The notes: generated from the letters alone by a model not told the origin. A DNA stretch of 60,837 nt from Saprospiraceae bacterium (GCA_030728245.1 JANQZX010000109.1:9037-69873), one strand, 5' to 3'. Counted from the first letter of the stretch, positions 35,662-45,738 are shown. Program-made: numbers and translations.

Positions 35662-36572
35662 TCCACCTCTCTATATGCATTAATTAATGCTAATTCGCCT
35701 TCTTTTCCTGGTTTGGCATTTCCATGCTCCATGCCCATCACGCCACGGAATCCTTTCTTATGGTGTAAATGATTAAATATATGCTTGTAATTAATTTCTC
35801 CTGTGGTAGGTTCCTTTCTTCCTGGATTATCCCCAATCTGAATATAGGCAATCTCTTCCCAACATAAATCGATGGTATTAATCAGATTACCCTCATTTCT
35901 CTGCATGTGATACACATCATAAAGAATTTTACAAGCCGGACTATTCACCGCTTTGCAAATTTCAAAAGTCTGTGGGGCTGTTCTAAGGAATAAATCAGGA
36001 TTATCACTTAATGGTTCCAGAACCATCACCAGATTGTGAGGAGCTAAGATATCAGCACCAGCTCTTAAAGCATCAATAACATGGGCCGTCTGAAGACCAA
36101 TAGGCAATTTACGCTCATAAAAACCAGGCACGACGGTCATCCATTTTGCATTAACACGTTTCGCAATATCCACCGCCCTTTTACAGGTATCAACAAATAA
36201 TTGTTTGAACTCAGGTTTTCCGGTAGTTAAGGAAATTTTCCAATTATCCCCTCCGTCTATCACAAAAACGCCCATGTGCATACCCAATCTGCTCATAGCC
36301 GCAGCTATTCTCTCCTGCTCCTCGATAGGTCGTTTCATCATGCCATTGTCTTCCAGAGACCTGAAACCCTGATCAGCCATAAATTCGAGCTGAGAAACTA
36401 CATCCTTTCCGGCATGATTTTCAAACATTCCAAAGTGTGGGGCGAAATCACATACAAAGGTGGGCTGATTCAAGGTAGCTGATGGGAACCCCTTTCCAAA
36501 AACAGCGTTAGACCCTACTCCTAATGCCGTTCCCAATATCGCAGCATTGCGTATAAAACTTCTTCTTTCCAT
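35652..36572 (-). CDS. Tat-exported hydroxypyruvate isomerase-like TIM-barrel protein
   Basis: The 306-residue protein belongs to the AP-endonuclease-2-like sugar isomerase/epimerase superfamily. FEICKAVNSPACKILYDVYHMQRNEGN and IAYIQIGDNPGRKEPTTGEINY match hydroxypyruvate isomerase-type motifs, with the Glu and His metal ligands (VLEPL, DVYH, MEHG). The N-terminus MERRSFIRNAAILGTALGVG has the twin-arginine motif RRSFIR and a hydrophobic stretch, so it should leave the cytoplasm folded through Tat. A longer frame begins at TTG 36587; ATG 36572 places the RR motif correctly. Hydroxypyruvate itself need not be the substrate: many Bacteroidota homologues act on sugars or cyclitols in the periplasm. 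Confidence 0.87.
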   Translation of the reverse strand: MERRSFIRNAAILGTALGVGSNAVFGKGFPSATLNQPTFVCDFAPHFGMFENHAGKDVVSQLEFMADQGFRSLEDNGMMKRPIEEQERIAAAMSRLGMHMGVFVIDGGDNWKISLTTGKPEFKQLFVDTCKRAVDIAKRVNAKWMTVVPGFYERKLPIGLQTAHVIDALRAGADILAPHNLVMVLEPLSDNPDLFLRTAPQTFEICKAVNSPACKILYDVYHMQRNEGNLINTIDLCWEEIAYIQIGDNPGRKEPTTGEINYKHIFNHLHHKKGFRGVMGMEHGNAKPGKEGELALINAYREVDCK

Positions 36573-36636
36573 GATTATTTCTTTCAATGATTTAATTACT
36601 ACAATATAAGAAAAAAATATTTATTTAAATAAAAAA

Positions 36637-36661
36637 CACCCAAGACGATTAATCTTGAGTG
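36637..36661 (-). terminator. Intrinsic terminator after the ABC-F gene
   Basis: CACCCAAGA (36637-36645) and TCTTGAGTG (36653-36661) pair in eight of nine positions. Read on the minus strand the hairpin is followed by TTTTTT, as expected for a terminator of the S41/ABC-F transcript. The stretch 36662-36800 between it and the ABC-F stop holds nothing else that I can identify. Confidence 0.65.
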
Positions 36662-36800
36662 CTATAATTACTCCCAGTTATAAAATTCTTTCTCAACTAT
36701 ATTTAAAAAATTGATTTTCTGTTTCTTGTAAATGTATTAATTAGTTACGCATAAAACAAATAAAGAAAGGATAGTTTCTGCTATTAAAAGCGGTTAAAGG

Positions 36801-38660
36801 CTATCCATTCAAGGATAACCAATGAAGCTCTTTTTCTTCAATTAGCTGAGAAATGTCATTTAATTCCTTTGATAATTTTTGGATTTTCTCGGGGGTCAGC
36901 AGTGGATCATCAAAAGCGTTCGTTATTTGTTTCTTTTTTTCTTCAAGTTTTGAAATTTCTTTTTCGACTTTATTTATTTCTTTACGTTGTTCAAAAGTTA
37001 TCAATGAAGGCTTTTGAACCACTTCCTTAGACTGTTGGGCGACTACCTTCTCCTCTCTTTTTAAAACTTGTAATTTTTCCTTAGCCAACTGTCGGTATTC
37101 AGAATAATCGCCATTGAAGTCAATACATTGTCCGTCTCCTTCCAAGACAAACAAATGATCAACAATTTTATCCATAAAGTACCTGTCATGACTAACCATG
37201 ATGACACAACCGGGAAATTCCATTAAGAAATCTTCCAGAACATTCAGTGTAAGAATATCCAGGTCATTCGTAGGTTCATCCAGAATTAAAAAATTAGGAT
37301 TTTTCATTATGATAGAAAGAAGGTACAATCTTCTTTTTTCCCCTCCGCTCAACTGGCTGACATAAACTTGCTGTTGTTTTCGAGAAAACAAAAAGCGTTC
37401 TAATAATTGCGTAGCGGATAACTTGAGTCCTTTTTCCAGGGGAATATATTCTGCGATGTCCTGAATAACATCAATCACCCTTTTGTCTTCAACCCATTGC
37501 ATACCATCCTGGGTATAATAGCCAAAAACGGTGTTTTCCCCTAATATTACTTTACCTGAATCGGGACGAAGATTTGAGGTTAAAAGATTTATAAAGGTAG
37601 TTTTTCCTACTCCATTAGGGCCGACGATACCCACGCGTTCCATGGGTTTAAATTTATAGGAAAATCCATCCAGGATAATTTTTTTATCAAATGCCTTACT
37701 TACATTATGCAGTTCGAGCACTTTTTTACCCATTCTTTGACCCTTAATATCAATTTGCATTTCGGTTTCCACGCGAACTTTACCAACCTTATCCTTCAGG
37801 TCAAAAAATGCATCTACTCTCGATTTAGCTTTAGTGGTTCTGGCCTGCGGACTTCTATTCACCCAAGCTAATTCACGCTGCAGTAATTTTTTATTTTTTT
37901 CCCACTCGGCTCCTTCTGTTTCAATACGCAGCGCCTTTTTTTCTAAATAATCAGCATAATTTCCACTATATTTATAGAGTTTACCTAAATCTAGCTCAAT
38001 AATTTGATTACAGACGCGTTCCAAAAAATACCTATCGTGGGTCACCATTAAAAGAGTGATGTTTCCTTTTTTGAGATAATCCTCCAACCATTCCACCATT
38101 TCAAGATCCAGGTGATTGGTAGGTTCATCTAAAATAATAAATTCGGGTTCACTTAAAAGAATACGCGCGAGAGCCACCCTTTTCTTTTGTCCTCCCGAAA
38201 GAAGGGAGACTGGTTTTTCAAAGTCAGATAGATTTAACCGAAAGAGAATTTCCTGTACTTTGGCTTCCATGTCCCATGCCTTCAAGGCATCTAAATCTTG
38301 CAATGCTAATTGCAATGCCTGCTCGTCATCTGGGTGAAGCATAGCTAACCTATACTTTCGTACGGCACTCAATTGTGGGTCATCACTATCTAATGTAGCC
38401 TCTAATAAGTTATGTCTGTCAGAAAACTCAGGTTCTTGTTCTAAAAATGCGGAGCGAATACTTTTATTCATCCAAACCTTAGCATTTTCTCCTTCTACTC
38501 CTTCCATTCCTCCAACAACCCTCAACAAAGTGGATTTACCAGAACCATTTTTGGCTATTAGGGCAATTTTCTGACCCTTTGTTACTTGCAAAGAAAGGTT
38601 ATCAAACAATACTTTTTCACCGTATGTTTTAGTAATATTTTCAAGAGAAAGGTAGTTCAC
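36801..38660 (-). CDS. ABC-F family ATPase, Uup type
   Basis: The 619-residue soluble ATPase has two ABC cassettes and no membrane domain. Cassette 1 has AKNGSGKSTLL, SGGQKKRVALARI and IILDEPTNHLD. The linker with RSPQARTTKAKSRVDAF is the Uup-type signature. Cassette 2 has GPNGVGKTTF, SGGEKRRLYLLSI and LILDEPTNDLD. A C-terminal coiled coil (about 540-615, Lys/Glu-rich) matches the ABC_tran_CTD DNA- or ribosome-binding extension. ABC-F proteins act on stalled ribosomes; Uup has also been linked to transposon precise excision and 50S assembly. The start is GTG 38660, 7 bases after the S41 protease stop. No nearer ATG gives a complete first strand. Confidence 0.92.
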   Translation of the reverse strand: MNYLSLENITKTYGEKVLFDNLSLQVTKGQKIALIAKNGSGKSTLLRVVGGMEGVEGENAKVWMNKSIRSAFLEQEPEFSDRHNLLEATLDSDDPQLSAVRKYRLAMLHPDDEQALQLALQDLDALKAWDMEAKVQEILFRLNLSDFEKPVSLLSGGQKKRVALARILLSEPEFIILDEPTNHLDLEMVEWLEDYLKKGNITLLMVTHDRYFLERVCNQIIELDLGKLYKYSGNYADYLEKKALRIETEGAEWEKNKKLLQRELAWVNRSPQARTTKAKSRVDAFFDLKDKVGKVRVETEMQIDIKGQRMGKKVLELHNVSKAFDKKIILDGFSYKFKPMERVGIVGPNGVGKTTFINLLTSNLRPDSGKVILGENTVFGYYTQDGMQWVEDKRVIDVIQDIAEYIPLEKGLKLSATQLLERFLFSRKQQQVYVSQLSGGEKRRLYLLSIIMKNPNFLILDEPTNDLDILTLNVLEDFLMEFPGCVIMVSHDRYFMDKIVDHLFVLEGDGQCIDFNGDYSEYRQLAKEKLQVLKREEKVVAQQSKEVVQKPSLITFEQRKEINKVEKEISKLEEKKKQITNAFDDPLLTPEKIQKLSKELNDISQLIEEKELHWLSLNG

Positions 38661-38667
38661 GTGTGTT

Positions 38668-40773
38668 TTATTTTTTCAAACGGATATAATCATTCAGGAT
38701 TAAAAGTGATTCCTTCAAATAGATATCCTTCCCAACAGATTCTTTAAACGCTATATTTCGAGTAATTTTAGCGGAGTCAGCATTAATTTCAGCCAGATCA
38801 GTTGCCAAATTTTCAACGCTCTTTATTTGGTAATTTTTAAAGGCATCTCTAAATTCCTGCGCTTCTTTTTCCTGATTTTTAAGCAACTGCTTATAGGCAT
38901 TTAAACTTAGCGGCATAATGGATTGATCCCTTTGTTTTTTTATGCGAAGGGCATTTTTAAGAACCATCTGGAAGGAAGGATCTGATTTAACACGATCTTC
39001 ACTCTTTTTTCTTAGTAAATCAAGAGATTGTAGCCTTGACTTTTGGGGTTCGTACCCAACAGGGGCAATTTCTGTCCACTCCATGGCATAATCTTCTTCT
39101 CTTTCACCTATTTCCAAATAATGATATTGGTCAGGTAAAATAATATCAGGCGTTACCCCCTTCAACTGAGTAGAGCCACCATTAATTCTATAAAACTTTT
39201 GCGTTGTTATTTTTACTTCTCCCAAAGGTTTAAATTCTTCGTAACCTCTAAGCCCCATATCCAGATCGAAGAAACGTTGAACGGTCCCTTTACCGTAAGT
39301 CGATTTTGTTCCGACAATGATAGCTCTGCCATAGTCTTGCAAAGCTGCGGCAATGATTTCAGAAGCAGACGCACTCATATTATTAACCATGACAATCAGT
39401 GCCCCATCATATTGCGTTCTTGAATCAGGATCACGTAAAACATCCGCTTTACTTTCTTTTGATTTTACTTGAACGACAGGACCTGAAGGGATAAAAAATC
39501 CGGTCATTTTGACTACATCACTTAATGAACCACCTCCATTATTTCTTAAATCCAGAATAATACCATTTACGTTTTCAGCTTTCAACTTTTCAATTTCCTT
39601 TTCTACATCTGGCGCACAAAAACGACCTTTTGGGTCTTCGAAATCAGCATAGAATCTAGGCAAATAGATATACCCATACTTTTCATTTGGAAATTGGTCG
39701 TTTTTCAAAAGAAGCGATTTAGCAAAACCTTCTTCCAATTCTATGATATCCCTAACTATTTCAATTTCCTTAATGGTACCGTCAACCTTTTTAACCAATA
39801 AACGAACTTTCGTTCCTTTTTTTCCTCTTATTTGCTGAACAACATCATTGATCCCTAGTCCAGAAATATCTTTAAAATCAGCCCCTTCCTGAGCTACTTT
39901 TAAAATAATATCATTTTCAAATAATTCTTTTGATTTCCAAACTGGACCACCAACTACAACGGTAGCCACTTTTGTGTAATCACCAACGGTTTGCAGGGTT
40001 GCACCGATCCCCTCTAACTTCCCTGTAAATCTGATATCGAAATTTTGCTTTTCAATAGGCTCGAAATAATCGGAATGAGGATCATACAAGTGCGTCAAAC
40101 TATTTATATAGATACTTAATCTATCAGATCTTTTGGTTTTAAAGAGTCTTTCGTACCACTCGTCATATAATTTCAGCACAGCTTCCCTTGCTTCCTTTTC
40201 CAATTCATCGGTACTTTTTGCCTTTATTTCCGCACTCCCCTTGCCCTGTAATTCCAATTTCTCATTTACTCTGGAAATAATCTCATAAACGAGTAATTTT
40301 CGCCATACCTCTTTTAATTCTGCATCATTTGCTGGAAAAGGTCTTTTTTCGCTATCTGTTTCAAAAGTGGCATCTCCATTTAGATTAAATGGTTTAGAGA
40401 GTAAATCTCTATAAATAAGCTGTGTTTTACCCAGTGACTTATCCAATAAATCGATAGATAGGTCAAAAAAGGTAAAAGTGCCTTCGATAGCTTGATTATC
40501 CAGATTTAATCGGTGCTTTTCCAATAACGCAAGGTCTTCCTTGGTTAAAAAACGCTTACCACCGTCAATACTTTCTATATAATAGTTAAATAATTGTTCT
40601 GATAATTTGTCGTCCAAAGATTTGGGTCGGAAATGTAATTGTTCAACATAATTGAGCACCGTTTTTACCAACACCGCTTCTTTTCCTTCATTTTGAGATG
40701 GTTTCGGTAAAAATGAGGCAATTAATAGAATGCCGGCAAATAGCGAAACAATAATAAGACCTTTCTTTTTCAT
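38668..40773 (-). CDS. prc: Carboxy-terminal processing protease, S41 family (Tsp/Prc type)
   Basis: A 701-residue periplasmic serine protease that trims or degrades exported proteins from the C-terminus. The N-terminal hydrophobic segment (GLIIVSLFAGILLIASFLP) is an uncleaved anchor or signal peptide. The Tsp N-terminal domain (about 35-235) is followed by a PDZ domain (FTGKLEGIGATLQ to about 340). The S41 core has GIILDLRNNGGG, the catalytic serine in MSASASEIIAA and the lysine in YGKGTVQRF. A Lys/Glu-rich DUF3340-type C-terminal domain ends the protein. The length agrees with the Tsp class rather than the shorter CtpA class. The gene is followed after 7 bases by the ABC-F gene. Confidence 0.95.
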   Translation of the reverse strand: MKKKGLIIVSLFAGILLIASFLPKPSQNEGKEAVLVKTVLNYVEQLHFRPKSLDDKLSEQLFNYYIESIDGGKRFLTKEDLALLEKHRLNLDNQAIEGTFTFFDLSIDLLDKSLGKTQLIYRDLLSKPFNLNGDATFETDSEKRPFPANDAELKEVWRKLLVYEIISRVNEKLELQGKGSAEIKAKSTDELEKEAREAVLKLYDEWYERLFKTKRSDRLSIYINSLTHLYDPHSDYFEPIEKQNFDIRFTGKLEGIGATLQTVGDYTKVATVVVGGPVWKSKELFENDIILKVAQEGADFKDISGLGINDVVQQIRGKKGTKVRLLVKKVDGTIKEIEIVRDIIELEEGFAKSLLLKNDQFPNEKYGYIYLPRFYADFEDPKGRFCAPDVEKEIEKLKAENVNGIILDLRNNGGGSLSDVVKMTGFFIPSGPVVQVKSKESKADVLRDPDSRTQYDGALIVMVNNMSASASEIIAAALQDYGRAIIVGTKSTYGKGTVQRFFDLDMGLRGYEEFKPLGEVKITTQKFYRINGGSTQLKGVTPDIILPDQYHYLEIGEREEDYAMEWTEIAPVGYEPQKSRLQSLDLLRKKSEDRVKSDPSFQMVLKNALRIKKQRDQSIMPLSLNAYKQLLKNQEKEAQEFRDAFKNYQIKSVENLATDLAEINADSAKITRNIAFKESVGKDIYLKESLLILNDYIRLKK

Positions 40774-40796
40774 TCAATATTATTTACTTAAACGTG

Positions 40797-40804
40797 CGAA
40801 TATA
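40797..40804 (-). promoter_or_regulatory. Candidate -7 element (TATATTCG) for the S41 protease
   Basis: On the minus strand TATATTCG lies 23 bases before ATG 40773. It differs from TAnnTTTG at one position. Similar TAnnTTCG elements precede plsC, tatA and the mannose-1-phosphate guanylyltransferase gene. Confidence 0.35.
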
Positions 40805-40968
40805 GCTTTTTAAAGCCGCTTTTTATGAAAGAATGCTTTTAGTAAACGGTTTTTTTTGTAGCTTGTTTCAATATATGACTTTAACTTGTAAAAATCACCT
40901 TTTGTTATAGAATTATTACCTCAGAAAGAAGTTATACCCTTGCAGTTGTTGACTAAGAATATTTTATC

Positions 40969-41676
40969 TCATTTATTAAAATGCGTCAGTAATTGTTCTT
41001 TATAACTGGGCCCGACTGGAATTTTTTCTTTCCCTACCTGAAGGGTGTTGCCATCTAAAAAATCAATTTTATTGATTGCGACGATATAAGATTTATGAAC
41101 GCGTATAAATTGGGATGAGGGCAATTCCAGTTCAAGCGTTTTTAAAGCGCCCAATGACAATATACGACTACCATTTAAATGGAAAGAAATGTATTCACTC
41201 AAGCTTTGTATATATAAAATTTCAGATAACTTTAATCTGTGTATTCGATGTTCCGATTTTACTAATATAATTTCCTTATCCTGGCCTTCGTGTTCAACAT
41301 TAACCATTTCTTTCTTAAACCGGTGACGTTCCAATGCTTTATTTACAGCCAGCGTAAACCGTTCAAAACGTATAGGTTTTAGTAAATAATCAACTACATC
41401 GAGGGTGTACCCTTCTAAAGCATGTTCAGGGTAAGCAGTAGTTAAAATAATCAGAGGTTTGTAGGTTAATGATTTAATAAACTGCAAACCGCTCATTTCA
41501 GGCATTTGTATATCTAAAAAAATCAAATCAATTTCTTTCGTTTGCATTATTTGCATAGCCTCAAGAGGGTTTCTACATTGGGCAACTATGGTAAAACCTA
41601 ATCGTTGAACGTAGTTTTCAATGAGCATTCGCCCCAACTCCTCATCATCGACAATAAGACATCGCAAATTCATCAT
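40969..41676 (-). CDS. LytTR-family response regulator
   Basis: A 235-residue transcription regulator. The receiver domain (about 5-120) has the phosphoacceptor D55 in IDLIFLDIQMPEMSG, switch residue threonine in LTTAYPEHALEGY, and lysine in YLLKPIRFERF. The LytTR DNA-binding domain (about 140-235) includes ILYIQSLSEYISFHL, RVHKSYIVAINKIDF and the typical ending. Its kinase stops 1 base before this ATG (a longer frame starts at TTG 41691 inside the kinase gene), so the two are translationally coupled. The nearest candidate target is the divergent outer-membrane receptor at 42898. Confidence 0.95.
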   Translation of the reverse strand: MMNLRCLIVDDEELGRMLIENYVQRLGFTIVAQCRNPLEAMQIMQTKEIDLIFLDIQMPEMSGLQFIKSLTYKPLIILTTAYPEHALEGYTLDVVDYLLKPIRFERFTLAVNKALERHRFKKEMVNVEHEGQDKEIILVKSEHRIHRLKLSEILYIQSLSEYISFHLNGSRILSLGALKTLELELPSSQFIRVHKSYIVAINKIDFLDGNTLQVGKEKIPVGPSYKEQLLTHFNK

Positions 41677-41677
41677 T

Positions 41678-42703
41678 TTACAATTTTTCAATGATTAAAT
41701 CTACTGAAAAAATATGGTCTCGTTCTTCAATGTTTAGTTGAAACTGTTCTGGATAGATTAATTCCAGTTGTCGCCTTACGTTAACTAAGCCAATACCCCC
41801 TGTATCGTCTGTAGTATGGGATTTATCGGGCAAACTATTTTGGACATTCAAATGCAGGGATTCCCCCAGAAGCTGCAGCTTTATGTTAATCCATCCATTT
41901 GCTTTGTCCTCAAATTTACTATGTTTGAAGGCATTTTCCACTAATGGGATGAGAAGCATAGGCGCAATTTCAAGGTGATCAGGAATTTCACCACAATCAA
42001 AATTCACATTTAATCCCCGACTGTCTTTTAATAAATTGAGTGATATGAAATGCCTGATATACCCAATTTCTTTTTCCAGCCTTACCTTAGGCGCATTGCA
42101 TTCGTATAACATGTATCGTAACATATCGGAAAGAACAAGTAGATAGTCAGGTGCTTTATCCGATTTTATAAGCGTTAGTGTATAAATATTATTCAATGCA
42201 TTGAATAAGAAATGTGGATTCGTCTGACTGCGTAAAAATTTTAACTCAGTTTCCAGTTTTTCAGAGCGCAATTGAACGGATTCCTTTTCTTTTATGGCAA
42301 ATAAACGGGTTACTTGTAACAAAGTACTAAGAAGAAATGCCATAAATAAAGGAAAACTTCGACCCAGGAAGTACCACCACCTGGTTAATGTACTTATTGT
42401 TCTGACCCCACGAAAACGACCTCTTGGATAAAAATATTCCACAAGTTCCTGAACACCATAACTGATAGCCAGAATTAGGATAAAGCCAATAAACAAGTAT
42501 AAAAAATGCTTTTTCTTAAGGTAAAGCATTGGAAATAGAAACAAGGTATTAAAATATACCAAGATCATTTGCCCCAGTACTATAGTACCCGATTTTGGAA
42601 TCGTTTCCAGCATATTCTCACCTCCCCCAATCAAAAAGGTTTGTGTAAGAAGTATTCCCAACCAAAGCAATGCTTGAAACAATAATATTTGGAAACGAGG
42701 CAT
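41678..42703 (-). CDS. LytS/YehU-type sensor histidine kinase
   Basis: The 341-residue kinase has four hydrophobic helices in its first 150 residues and no periplasmic sensor domain. The His_kinase domain (PF06580 type) has the phosphoacceptor H164 in QTNPHFLFNALNNIYTL. The ATPase follows with N box LLIPLVENAFKHS and G box GGIGLVNVRRQLELIYP. It phosphorylates the LytTR regulator encoded next. What it senses is unknown; with so little sequence outside the membrane, a membrane or lipid-linked signal is more likely than a soluble ligand. It is transcribed away from the receptor at 42898 over 194 bases. Confidence 0.94.
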   Translation of the reverse strand: MPRFQILLFQALLWLGILLTQTFLIGGGENMLETIPKSGTIVLGQMILVYFNTLFLFPMLYLKKKHFLYLFIGFILILAISYGVQELVEYFYPRGRFRGVRTISTLTRWWYFLGRSFPLFMAFLLSTLLQVTRLFAIKEKESVQLRSEKLETELKFLRSQTNPHFLFNALNNIYTLTLIKSDKAPDYLLVLSDMLRYMLYECNAPKVRLEKEIGYIRHFISLNLLKDSRGLNVNFDCGEIPDHLEIAPMLLIPLVENAFKHSKFEDKANGWINIKLQLLGESLHLNVQNSLPDKSHTTDDTGGIGLVNVRRQLELIYPEQFQLNIEERDHIFSVDLIIEKL

Positions 42704-42897
42704 ATTATATAATTTTATATTCTACAATATTACCACATGTCTATGCTATTTTGTTATTTATTCAACAAAAGCCAGTTTATTATCAGTAAAACATTAAAAA
42801 GGATAATTTGTATTGATTGATAAAATATGGGTATTCGTTGAAAATATTTTTTAACCCTGGTTTTTAATCTTTCTTTTGTGGCATAAATAATATTATA

Positions 42898-45738
42898 ATG
42901 ATTAAGTACAGTTTTCTTATTTTCTTTTCTTTTCTTTTGACCGCAATGACGGCTCAAAACACTACCGTTACTGGTACAGTAATCTCCAACGGTGACGGCT
43001 CCTCTCTACCCGGAGCTCATGTTATATTAGTTCCTTCTGCAGGAGGTCCGGAACTTGATAATCTTACCGATGATAAAGGAAAATTTGTGGTTAATAATAT
43101 CAAACCAGGCGATTATCTACTAACAATAAGTTATTTAGGCTTTACAGATTATAAAAAGCAGCTTCAAATCACAAGACGCGGGCTCGAGCTGGGTGATATT
43201 AAATTGGTAGAATCAGCGTACGAACTTGGTCAGGTTCAAGTAGTTGGACAGGCAGCTCAAGCGACAAGTAAAGATGATACGCTCCAATTCAATGCCAGCT
43301 CTTTTAAAACAAATCCCGATGCATCTGCGGAAGAGTTGACGCGAAAGGTTCCTGGCATTGTTATAGAAAATGGAAGGATTCAGGCTCAAGGCGAAGATGT
43401 AAAAGAGATTTTAGTGGACGGAAAACCATTTTTTGGAAATGACCCCGCTGCGGCGCTAAAAAATCTTCCCGCTGAAGTGATTGATAAAATTCAAATCTTT
43501 GACAGACAAAGTGATCAGGATGCTTTCTCTGGCTTTAATAGCGGACAGACCTCAAAGTCGATTAATATCATCACAAGAAAGGATAAAAGAAATGGTGCTT
43601 TCGGTCGCTTATTCGGCGGGTACGGAACCGATGAAAGATACCAGGCCGGGGGAGCTGTTAATAGATTTAAAGATGACGTTAGATTTACTATTCTTGGACA
43701 ATTTAACAATATTAACGAGCAGAATTTTTCAAGCGAAGATCTTTCTGGCGTAAGTCAAGGTGGAGGTCGTGGTTCAAGAGGCGGTAGTTGGGGCGGCGGT
43801 GGCTGGGGTGGCGGAAATAATGATTTCGTCGTAGATCAGAAACAGGGAATTGCCAAAACCAATGCTTTTGGTATGAATTACTCCGATACCTGGGGGAAAA
43901 AACTGAAGATTTCAGGAAGCTATTTCTTCAACCAGGGCAATATTGTTTCTGAACAAAACCTTAACAGAGAACTCATTAATAATCGCAGTGATTTTTCTCA
44001 GTTCTATGAGGAGCACAATGAGGCCACCTCCGGCAATGTAAATCATAGAATGAATATGCGCATAGAATATGAAATAAATAAAAATAATTCGTTAATTATT
44101 CAGCCTCGTATGTCTATGCAAGATGCTGATGGAATGCAACTTATTACGGCCGAAAATAATACTCAGTTATTAAAACTGAACGATAGTAAAACAGATTTTT
44201 CTACCCTACTTGGAGCTTTAAATTTCTCCAATCAGGTTCTATGGAGACATAAGTTTAAAAAAGCCGGACGAACTTTTTCTGCAGAAGTGAATAATTCCAT
44301 TAGAAACCAGGACGGGGAGAGTAGTTTATACGCACTAAATAATAGTTTCGGCACTTTACTTCGGGCCGATACTATAGATCAGGAAAACAGACTGTTAGCT
44401 AAAGGTTCTACCGCTAGCGCCAATATTAACTTTAATGAGCCTATCAGTAAAAAGTCAGGATTACAATTATCCTATAATGTATCAAGACAGATTGATGATT
44501 CTGATAAAAAGAATTTTAACCTTGATCCATTGACCAATACCTACTCTGAACTCAATGGGGCATTATCTAACGTTCTTGGCAGTGAATTTCTAACTCAAAG
44601 AGCCGGTTTAGGTATCCGCGGTGGTAATGAGAAAATGCAATTTAATCTGAATACCAATGCACAGTGGGTGAACCAGGATGCCTCTCAGACGTATCCCTTA
44701 CAAGCGAATATTGAAAGAAATTATTTCAATGTACTACCTTTTGCCTATCTAAAATATGATTTTTCAAAGCAGAAAAGTATTCGGTTTTTTGGACGTGCAT
44801 ATACTAACGCCCCTTCAATAAGTCAATTACAAGAAGTGGTAGATAATAGCTCCCCTCTAAGATTAAGGACGGGAAATCCGGAACTTTTACAAAGCCTTGG
44901 ATATAATATGAGTCTTAGGTACTCTGCAACAAATCCTGCCAAATCCACTGTTTTATATTCTTATATCAGCGGAAACATCAATCGCAATCAAATCACAAAT
45001 AGCACCATTATTGCCACAGAAGATAGCTATTTGAATGGTGGTGTTTTGTTTCCACGGGGCGGACAATTAGTCGTTCCGGTAAATTTAAATGGCAATTGGA
45101 ACCTAAGAGCGTTCACAACTTATGGCTTTCCTTTGAAAATGATTAAATCCAATGCAAATCTTAGTTTGAATGCAAGCTATCAGGAACAACCTGGCATGGT
45201 AAATAAACAAATCAATACCTCTGAAACGACCACTTTGGGCTTTGGACTGTCTGTGACCTCAAATATATCTGAAAAGATTGATTTTACGCTATCATCCAGA
45301 ACCAATTGGAATCAGGCCATTAGTTCCTTAAATAGCTCATTAAATAGTATTTTCCTAAATCAACAATTTGAAGGCAGGTTAAACTTAATTTTACCAGGTG
45401 ACTGGACCTTTAGAAGCTCCATTATTAATCAGTCATTTAGCGGGCTGGGCGATGGTTTTAACCAAAACTATTGGTTGTGGAACGGAAGTATAGGAAAGAA
45501 ATTCCTAAAAGAAAACAAGGGAGAATTATCATTGGTTGTATTTGATTTGCTTAAACAAAATGTAAGCATACAAAGAAATGTGACTGAACTATACATTGAA
45601 GATGCACAAACGATTGTGCTACAACAATACTTTATGCTACGATTCAACTATCGTTTAAGTGCCATGGCACCTGCTACAAACAACCAGCAAAACAACGATA
45701 TGAGGCCTCCGGGAATGCCTTGGAGCAGAGGAAACTAA
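42898..45738 (+). CDS. Outer-membrane beta-barrel (TonB receptor-like) protein with CarboxypepD_reg domain
   Basis: A 946-residue protein. The signal peptide MIKYSFLIFFSFLLTAMTAQ is followed by a CarboxypepD_reg-like domain (GTVISNGDGSSLPGAHVILV to about 110). A plug-like domain (about 120-230) has ASAEELTRKVPGIVIENGRI, ILVDGKPFFGNDPAAALKNL and SKSINIITRKDKRNGAFG. The barrel belongs to the outer membrane beta-barrel (OMP_b-brl_3) group. A Gly/Trp/Arg-rich insert lies at about residues 287-302, and the end is Pro-rich (MRPPGMPWSRGN). Unlike true TonB receptors, no TonB box is evident and the terminus is not aromatic. Such proteins are often next to a LytS/LytTR pair, as here. A strong terminator follows. 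Confidence 0.9.
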   Translation: MIKYSFLIFFSFLLTAMTAQNTTVTGTVISNGDGSSLPGAHVILVPSAGGPELDNLTDDKGKFVVNNIKPGDYLLTISYLGFTDYKKQLQITRRGLELGDIKLVESAYELGQVQVVGQAAQATSKDDTLQFNASSFKTNPDASAEELTRKVPGIVIENGRIQAQGEDVKEILVDGKPFFGNDPAAALKNLPAEVIDKIQIFDRQSDQDAFSGFNSGQTSKSINIITRKDKRNGAFGRLFGGYGTDERYQAGGAVNRFKDDVRFTILGQFNNINEQNFSSEDLSGVSQGGGRGSRGGSWGGGGWGGGNNDFVVDQKQGIAKTNAFGMNYSDTWGKKLKISGSYFFNQGNIVSEQNLNRELINNRSDFSQFYEEHNEATSGNVNHRMNMRIEYEINKNNSLIIQPRMSMQDADGMQLITAENNTQLLKLNDSKTDFSTLLGALNFSNQVLWRHKFKKAGRTFSAEVNNSIRNQDGESSLYALNNSFGTLLRADTIDQENRLLAKGSTASANINFNEPISKKSGLQLSYNVSRQIDDSDKKNFNLDPLTNTYSELNGALSNVLGSEFLTQRAGLGIRGGNEKMQFNLNTNAQWVNQDASQTYPLQANIERNYFNVLPFAYLKYDFSKQKSIRFFGRAYTNAPSISQLQEVVDNSSPLRLRTGNPELLQSLGYNMSLRYSATNPAKSTVLYSYISGNINRNQITNSTIIATEDSYLNGGVLFPRGGQLVVPVNLNGNWNLRAFTTYGFPLKMIKSNANLSLNASYQEQPGMVNKQINTSETTTLGFGLSVTSNISEKIDFTLSSRTNWNQAISSLNSSLNSIFLNQQFEGRLNLILPGDWTFRSSIINQSFSGLGDGFNQNYWLWNGSIGKKFLKENKGELSLVVFDLLKQNVSIQRNVTELYIEDAQTIVLQQYFMLRFNYRLSAMAPATNNQQNNDMRPPGMPWSRGN

